The notes beneath the pieces are model-generated. The model worked only from the letters and a program-made list of their open reading frames with translations. It made no database searches and was not told where the DNA came from. Made by a program: the position numbers and the translations under genes. Positions 6,587 to 13,942 of a stretch of DNA of 13,942 nucleotides are shown one piece after another (position 1 is the stretch's first letter; the number at the start of each line of letters is the position of its first letter). Origin of the DNA: Leptospira ainazelensis (lineage in GTDB: Bacteria; Spirochaetota; Leptospiria; Leptospirales; Leptospiraceae); contig NZ_JAFFPT010000047.1 of the NCBI RefSeq assembly GCF_016918785.1, positions 1-13,942 on the forward strand, read 5' to 3'.

Positions 6587-8983
6587 ATGAATAAGTATTA
6601 TAATTTCAGATATCCCTACGCTTCACTTTTAATCCTGATTCTAAGCTCCTTCCTTCTTTCCAATTGTATTCGAAAACCGGACGGATCCTCTTTTATTGAT
6701 ACCGCGATTTTCTCAAATTTTCTGACAAACTCGCAAAGTCCGATTCAGCTCAAGGTTCGAGTGCAAGGACTTGCGGGCGGCGCGTCTTTTACGATTTCGG
6801 ATCAGGACTCCGAAATCCTTTCGATCGCGGGGAACGGTGATTTTGAATTTTCAAAAAAGAAAACTAAGTATTCCGAATTTACGGTTTCGATCGTTTCTCA
6901 ACCTGTCACAACTCCGAGCCAAACCTGTGTTATTACCAATCCTACCGGAATCTTAAACCCCGCTTCGAATCTTGTCGAGATCAACTGTGGAACTAAATTT
7001 TTCGCGCTCAATCTCAACGTTTTCGGAATCGCGAGCACCGCGACCGGAACTCTTTCCGTTCGAAACGGAGCGGTCGATACCTTGAATCTTACGACCGACG
7101 GTACGTATTCCTTTTCGGCTCAGGTTCCCGATTCGGGTTCTTATTCGGCCGCGATTCTTACAAATCCCAACAAACACAATTGTATCCTGGAACCGGTTCC
7201 CGCGGCTGCGGGAACGGTCAACGGTGCACCTGTGACGCTCAACGTGAATTGTTTGAGCCTGACCGATTCTTTGCCCGTGGATCAAACCGTGATCGGCCCG
7301 AATGACAATCTGATTTTTACATTTTCAAAACCGGTCACTCCGATGAGTTGTAATTTTGTAGCTCCGCCTGCGACGTGTTTGGCGGATCTGAGCGCTGCGG
7401 CCCTCCCCCCGGTCGCCGCAAATTACAACGGGAATAGACTCACGATCAGTCCGAATCCAAACTGGAACAACGGTCTTAGACAGTGCGTACAACTCGCGGG
7501 TTGTACGGAAGCCGGAACCAATCGTCCTTTCAATCTTCCTAGGCCCGCGAGTTACGCGGTTACGAATCAGATAAAATACGTGAGCGTCGGAGGTGCGGCT
7601 GTCGGTACTTGCAGCACCGTTGCAACCGCTTGTGCGAATATTCAATTTGCGATTTCTCAGTGTAATGTCCTTTCTCCTTGTTTTGTTTTGGTTTCTCAGG
7701 GAGTTTATTCCATCGCTACGATCCCCGATCGGATTCTTTTGATCGATCGACTGCAGCTCTTAGGAGGATTTAGACCGGACTTTCAACTAAGGGATACCGC
7801 CGCCTTTCAGACCACGATTCGGGACGACATGGGAATCGGTGTCTGCGGTGCAAACGATCCCACTTCCTGCACTCCGATCGCAGGCGGCGGACTCGCCCTC
7901 ACTTCCGACGTTCTGATTCAAGGTTTTACGATCCTTACCAATTCGAATAACAGAGTTTCGACGGGAATCTGGTTGAACAATATCAATACGGGAGCAAGCT
8001 CGCTTTCGATCGACGGAAACATCGTTCTCGGCTCCAATTCCGCAGCCGCCTACGCACTGATGATTTCAAGATCGGGGGTCTACGCTTCGAACGTTTCGCC
8101 ATCCTTTATCGTTTCCGGAAATTATATCCTGGGTGGAAGCGGCAACTCCATGTCGGTCGGCTTACGTTTGTTAAACGGAACACAAGGATTCGTATTGAAC
8201 AACTCGATCAGCGGAGGTTCGCACTTAACCCTAAACGACGGTATCGATTCTTCCATAGGAATTACCGTCGGCAACGCGGTGAACAGTACGACTCAGTCTT
8301 TGGTGATCGCGAATAACATCATCAACGCGTTTCATGTAAACGGGACTCCGGCGGTTACCGCCACAACGTCAAGCGGCATCCAGGCTTTGTCCATCAACTC
8401 TCCGAACTTTTACGTTTTACACAATACGATCTACGGGGGAAACGGAAGCACTCGTTCTTACGGAATCCATCACCAAGCAACCGGAGCTCTGAACGTAAAC
8501 GTGGTCAACAATCAGTTAAGTGCAAATCCGGCGGCGACCAATCGGATTTGTATGAACTATGACACGAATAGCGTGAACGGAGCATCCGATATTCGAGGGA
8601 ATAACTTTTTAGGCTGTAATATTCCGGTTCAATCCTTTCCCGGCGGAACGTTTCGTCTTTGCGGACCGGAACCCGCCAGCCTGAGGGAATCCACCTTTTG
8701 TATCGCTCTTCTTACCAATTTGACCGCGATGAATTTCAACCACGATCCGCTTTTTCCGGCGCCGACCGGAAACCTGGACGTTTTTCTTCTGAACGGGAAC
8801 TCCCGATGCAATTCGGTTTACGGAGGAGTGGATCCCGGTTATCCGCCTCCACTTTCTCAAATCTACCAGCGCGATATCCGAGGCGCTACAAGAACGGCTA
8901 ACGTTCTTCCTGCCCCGGTACCGACCGGCTCTTTCGGCTATTCGATCGGAGCCTTCGAATACAACGGAAGTTGTGTTCCTTAG
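6587..8983 (+). CDS. Large lipoprotein with parallel beta-helix and choice-of-anchor-Q-like C-terminus
   Basis: The 798-aa product starts with a lipoprotein signal peptide: a hydrophobic core at 12-24 and lipobox LLSNC with Cys27, so it should be an envelope lipoprotein. Two tandem domains of about 80 aa follow (about 54-134 and 140-222). Each has a V.G...G.L.(I/V) start, a DGxYxFS-type turn (GNGDFEFS 82-89, TDGTYSFS 170-177) and closes on a conserved Cys (INC 132-134, VNC 220-222). Residues 223-325 resemble a bacterial Ig-like domain (NDNLIFTFSKPVTP). From about 330 (KYVSVGG) onward, Asn/Gly/Ser-rich repeats with recurring NxI and GNxI steps are typical of right-handed parallel beta-helices (PbH1). 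The tail DIRGATRT...GYSIGAFEY (763-792) matches the choice-of-anchor-Q pattern. The ATG is the first possible start after an in-frame TAA at 6569, but it has no good Shine-Dalgarno. The gene looks more GC-rich than the TPR operon. The ligand or substrate is unknown; many beta-helix proteins bind or cut polysaccharides, but no catalytic motif is visible. Confidence 0.88.
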   Translation: MNKYYNFRYPYASLLILILSSFLLSNCIRKPDGSSFIDTAIFSNFLTNSQSPIQLKVRVQGLAGGASFTISDQDSEILSIAGNGDFEFSKKKTKYSEFTVSIVSQPVTTPSQTCVITNPTGILNPASNLVEINCGTKFFALNLNVFGIASTATGTLSVRNGAVDTLNLTTDGTYSFSAQVPDSGSYSAAILTNPNKHNCILEPVPAAAGTVNGAPVTLNVNCLSLTDSLPVDQTVIGPNDNLIFTFSKPVTPMSCNFVAPPATCLADLSAAALPPVAANYNGNRLTISPNPNWNNGLRQCVQLAGCTEAGTNRPFNLPRPASYAVTNQIKYVSVGGAAVGTCSTVATACANIQFAISQCNVLSPCFVLVSQGVYSIATIPDRILLIDRLQLLGGFRPDFQLRDTAAFQTTIRDDMGIGVCGANDPTSCTPIAGGGLALTSDVLIQGFTILTNSNNRVSTGIWLNNINTGASSLSIDGNIVLGSNSAAAYALMISRSGVYASNVSPSFIVSGNYILGGSGNSMSVGLRLLNGTQGFVLNNSISGGSHLTLNDGIDSSIGITVGNAVNSTTQSLVIANNIINAFHVNGTPAVTATTSSGIQALSINSPNFYVLHNTIYGGNGSTRSYGIHHQATGALNVNVVNNQLSANPAATNRICMNYDTNSVNGASDIRGNNFLGCNIPVQSFPGGTFRLCGPEPASLRESTFCIALLTNLTAMNFNHDPLFPAPTGNLDVFLLNGNSRCNSVYGGVDPGYPPPLSQIYQRDIRGATRTANVLPAPVPTGSFGYSIGAFEYNGSCVP

Positions 8984-9052
8984 GGTTCATTTATTTTTTA
9001 ATAGATTCTAATTTTATTATATTCTCGGAGAATGCTTTTGAGAATAAGAAGT

Positions 9053-9098
9053 CTACTTCGAACCGAAACGTTCTTCGGCTCGAAGTAGAGTCTTTTTT
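9053..9098 (+). terminator. Intrinsic terminator of the lipoprotein gene
   Basis: The outer stem is CTACTTCGA (9053-9061) with TCGAAGTAG (9080-9088), and the inner stem is CCGAA (9063-9067) with TTCGG (9074-9078). Both are followed by TTTTTT (9093-9098). It lies 70 bp after the TAG at 8981-8983. Confidence 0.85.
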
Positions 9099-9480
9099 AA
9101 GCAGATTTTTCTTTCGAAAGTTTGTAGGAATCAATGATCCGATTCTTCTTCGAACGTCTTTTTATTTTAGAATTTCGATTCGAGTTCAAAAGTGCGAGTT
9201 CCATCTTTTGCGAAACTCAGCGTCTCGGTTCCATTGGTGCTCGATAGGTTTTGAAACAAGCGGCAAAGTAAAAACGAATTAAAAATTTAACACCAAAAGC
9301 ATTTCGCTTATCAAATTCAATATTCGGAAGTTGAATTTATATAGTTTCCTTTTTAAAGCGGAATTTCCGGGTTTATTATTTCGAAAACGATAAGTCGTTT
9401 GTAATAATTTTATAAAATTAAGAAATACGAATGTACTAAAGAATAATTCTAAAAAAAGCGGGAGATAGAATTTGAAAACA
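9099..9480. other. AT-rich spacer between convergent genes
   Basis: These 382 bp lie between two terminators of convergent transcription units. I see no gene. One imperfect hairpin occurs at 9373-9407: AAACGA/TCGTTT with a TAAG loop, flanked by TTATTA/TAATAA. It has no clean T tract, so I do not call it a terminator. Confidence 0.6.
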
Positions 9481-9526
9481 AAAAGCCCTGTCCGATTCAG
9501 AAAAACTCAAACGGACAGGGCTTTTT
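9481..9526 (-). terminator. Intrinsic terminator of the pyrB-DUF2203-dapL operon, bidirectional in form
   Basis: A perfect 14-bp inverted repeat, AAAAGCCCTGTCCG (9481-9494) and CGGACAGGGCTTTT (9512-9525), surrounds a 17-nt loop. It lies 17 bp after the dapL stop. On the minus strand the stem ends in a T run, as for rho-independent termination. The flanking A and T runs make it usable from both directions. Confidence 0.92.
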
Positions 9527-9542
9527 CTAAGTTAAAAACTTT

Positions 9543-11118
<1,576 letters not shown>

Positions 11119-11124
11119 AAAGAA

Positions 11125-12051
<927 letters not shown>

Positions 12052-12125
12052 TAAGCGACAGAATGTAAAAAATGCCCCTTTTGACAATCAAATTGAAGCC
12101 GAGCACGTCGCAAATTTGGGGATTC

Positions 12126-13055
<930 letters not shown>

Positions 13056-13356
13056 TCTTTGAATCCGGAAACCGTTTTTCCTTTTTTTAAAGAGAAGTAA
13101 AAATTCTACAATTGAAAATTAGGTTCCCTTCGAGAGTTCCTAAAAAAGGATTTTCAATCAAAAAAGATCCGAGTACAAGTCGCGAGATAACTTTGGGGGA
13201 GAATCCGGATTTTCACCAAAGACAAGGATTTTTCTTTTCCGTCCCAAAACGACTCAACCGCGAAAGGACAAGACGAATGTCGGGAGAAGCAAAAACGTGG
13301 GGCCTTGCGTTCGAAGAATAGCTTATACACAGATGAATTGAATCTTCCGGAAAATC

Positions 13357-13372
13357 TGTCGTAACTACGACA
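13357..13372. repeat. 16-bp perfect palindrome
   Basis: TGTCGTA (13357-13363) and TACGACA (13366-13372) are perfect inverted arms around AC. The element closely resembles TGTCGGAACTCCTACA at 13501-13516, matching at 13 of 16 positions and sharing the AACT centre. It is followed by CTCTTCCGTGAAAG (13375-13388), which resembles TTCTTCCGTGAGAG of the 40-bp array at the left end. Confidence 0.7.
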
Positions 13373-13395
13373 AACTCTTCCGTGAAAGCCGCGCG

Positions 13396-13426
13396 CCCCG
13401 CCCGATTTTTGGGTGGAGGGGCGGGG
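13396..13426 (+). repeat. GC-rich hairpin
   Basis: CCCCGCCC (13396-13403) pairs perfectly with GGGCGGGG (13419-13426) across a 15-nt loop containing TTTTT. The G-rich arm continues to 13431. There is no downstream T tract, so it is not a standard terminator. It stands out sharply from the AT-rich surroundings. Confidence 0.6.
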
Positions 13427-13560
13427 GGCGGAAAACTCCGGGTGTTTTTCCTATATCACAGAATTATAATTTTGCAAGGAATATTCCCTCTCAAAGCTTT
13501 TGTCGGAACTCCTACAAGAAATCCTACTGGATCCTTCTTCATTCTAAATAGCTTTAAAAC
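13405..13560 (+). repeat. Dispersed intergenic repeat, tandem copy 1
   Basis: Ordered blocks: ATTTTTGGGTGGAGGGGCGGGG (split here as a T run then a G-rich block, 13405-13426), ATTTTGCAAG (13469-13478), TGTCGGAACTCCTACA (13501-13516) and ATTCTAAATAG (13541-13551). Each block recurs 171-174 bp later in copy 2. Confidence 0.7.
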
Positions 13561-13578
13561 TTGTGGGTAAGGTATGCC

Positions 13579-13733
13579 ATTTTCGGGCGGAGGAGCGGGG
13601 TGAAAAAAATCGTGAAAATTTTCTCTATCAGAAACTGAATATTTTGCAAGTAAAAAGTTGTCTCTCCCAAATGTAGGAACTCCTATGAAAATCCGGATCG
13701 GGGGCCCTTGTTGATTCTCAATAGTTTTTCCAA
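13579..13733 (+). repeat. Dispersed intergenic repeat, tandem copy 2
   Basis: Blocks matching copy 1 in the same order: a T run with GGGCGGAGGAGCGGGG (13579-13600), ATTTTGCAAG (13641-13650, identical to copy 1), TGTAGGAACTCCTATG (13672-13687) and ATTCTCAATAG (13714-13724). The constant offset shows a tandem duplication that has since diverged. Confidence 0.7.
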
Positions 13734-13871
13734 AATGCGCGAAAGAATATACATTTGAAGACCGATTCCGGAATCCAAAAAAAGAAAACCGCCTCTTTCT
13801 CGAATCGAAAAATTCTCCATTCTTCAAGAAAAAGGTTTTAAAAAGAAGGCCGAACGAACGCTCGTCCGAGC

Positions 13872-13933
13872 TTGACCAAATTTAATAAAAGATAGATTAG
13901 TATATTCTAAATTATAAATTTATAAACAAAGGA
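13872..13933 (+). promoter_or_regulatory. Promoter-like region and Shine-Dalgarno for a gene beyond the window
   Basis: TTGACC (13872-13877) is followed at 15 bp by TAGATT (13893-13898), with TATATT at 13901-13906 and a very AT-rich leader. AAAGGA (13928-13933) is a good Shine-Dalgarno and leaves 9 nt to the window end, so a start codon is expected at or just after 13943. The promoter boxes are approximate; the ribosome site is the stronger evidence. Confidence 0.5.
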
Positions 13934-13942
13934 TCAATATCC

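Larger units (their letters stand above)
13056..13942. other. Gene-poor intergenic stretch with tandem repeat relics
   Basis: These 887 bp separate the divergent desaturase gene from a + strand gene that should begin just beyond the window. I find no convincing gene. They hold a 16-bp palindrome (13357-13372), a GC-rich hairpin (13396-13426), two degenerate repeat copies (13405-13560 and 13579-13733) and promoter-like sequence near the right end. A 123-aa minus frame (13456-13827) exists only because it reads through both repeats, giving GVPT twice. A 69-aa plus frame (13112-13321) is basic and featureless. Confidence 0.7.

Noticed and set aside
8971..9282. 103-aa plus-strand frame after the lipoprotein gene
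   Set aside because: It overlaps the end of the lipoprotein gene, runs through the terminator hairpin and has a Phe/Arg-rich random composition.
9373..9407. Hairpin as a third terminator
   Set aside because: The stem is interrupted and asymmetric with no T tract after it, and both flanking transcription units already have strong terminators.
13112..13321. 69-aa plus-strand ORF
   Set aside because: It has a TTG start without a Shine-Dalgarno, a basic featureless peptide and no support from neighbours.
13323..13331. TTATACACA, a DnaA-box-like 9-mer
   Set aside because: It is a single site with no cluster, no dnaA or dnaN nearby and no AT-rich unwinding pattern that would indicate an origin.
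13411..13431. G-quadruplex
   Set aside because: Only three tracts of three or more G are separated by loops, so the standard four-tract pattern is not met.
13456..13827. 123-aa minus-strand ORF
   Set aside because: It reads straight through both intergenic repeat copies, giving GVPT twice from the GGAACTCC core, and has no domain, so it is a repeat artefact.

Overview
The window looks like chromosomal DNA of a Leptospira species (spirochete), most likely a pathogenic-clade one of moderate GC. This is judged from three things: the DapL, PyrB and DUF2203 proteins have a leptospiral character, a large spirochete-style lipoprotein is present, and the intergenic DNA is full of degenerate repeats carrying the GTAGGAACTCC motif that I associate with this genus. 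The genus is a confident inference from recognised proteins. The species is not determined. There are no rRNA, tRNA, CRISPR or intact insertion-sequence genes.

Left part (1-5669, + strand): a 40-bp tandem array (1-203) is followed by a small orphan reading frame with a doubtful start (363-890) and an intrinsic terminator (913-951). A two-gene operon comes next. It encodes a very large cytoplasmic TPR-ended protein of 1163 aa (1127-4618) and a short-repeat LVIVD-type beta-propeller-like protein of 346 aa (4629-5669). The two genes are translationally coupled: the second gene's Shine-Dalgarno overlaps the first gene's stop. Their function is unknown.

Middle (5670-9098): a 917-bp stretch without a convincing gene holds relics of a dispersed repeat family and two short antisense reading frames. 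After it comes a 798-aa lipoprotein (6587-8983) built from two tandem small domains, an Ig-like region, a parallel beta-helix and a C-terminal choice-of-anchor-Q-like tail. A strong terminator follows (9053-9098).

Right part (9481-13055, - strand): four genes read leftwards in the order membrane fatty-acid desaturase, pyrB (aspartate carbamoyltransferase), a DUF2203 protein and dapL (LL-diaminopimelate aminotransferase). They end at a terminator with a perfect 14-bp stem. pyrB, DUF2203 and dapL are almost certainly one transcript: the first two are separated by 6 nt and the last two overlap by 17 nt. PyrB consumes aspartate, and DapL acts in the aspartate-derived lysine/diaminopimelate pathway.

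Right end (13056-13942): 887 bp of gene-free DNA contains a degenerate tandem duplication of about 172 bp, three related 16-bp palindromes and a GC-rich hairpin. It ends with a promoter-like stretch and a Shine-Dalgarno pointing at a + strand gene that should start just beyond the window.

I see no convincing undescribed defence or mobile system. The observations most worth following are the TPR/LVIVD gene pair, the repeat family linking the gene-free stretches, and the same-frame pyrB-DUF2203 junction.
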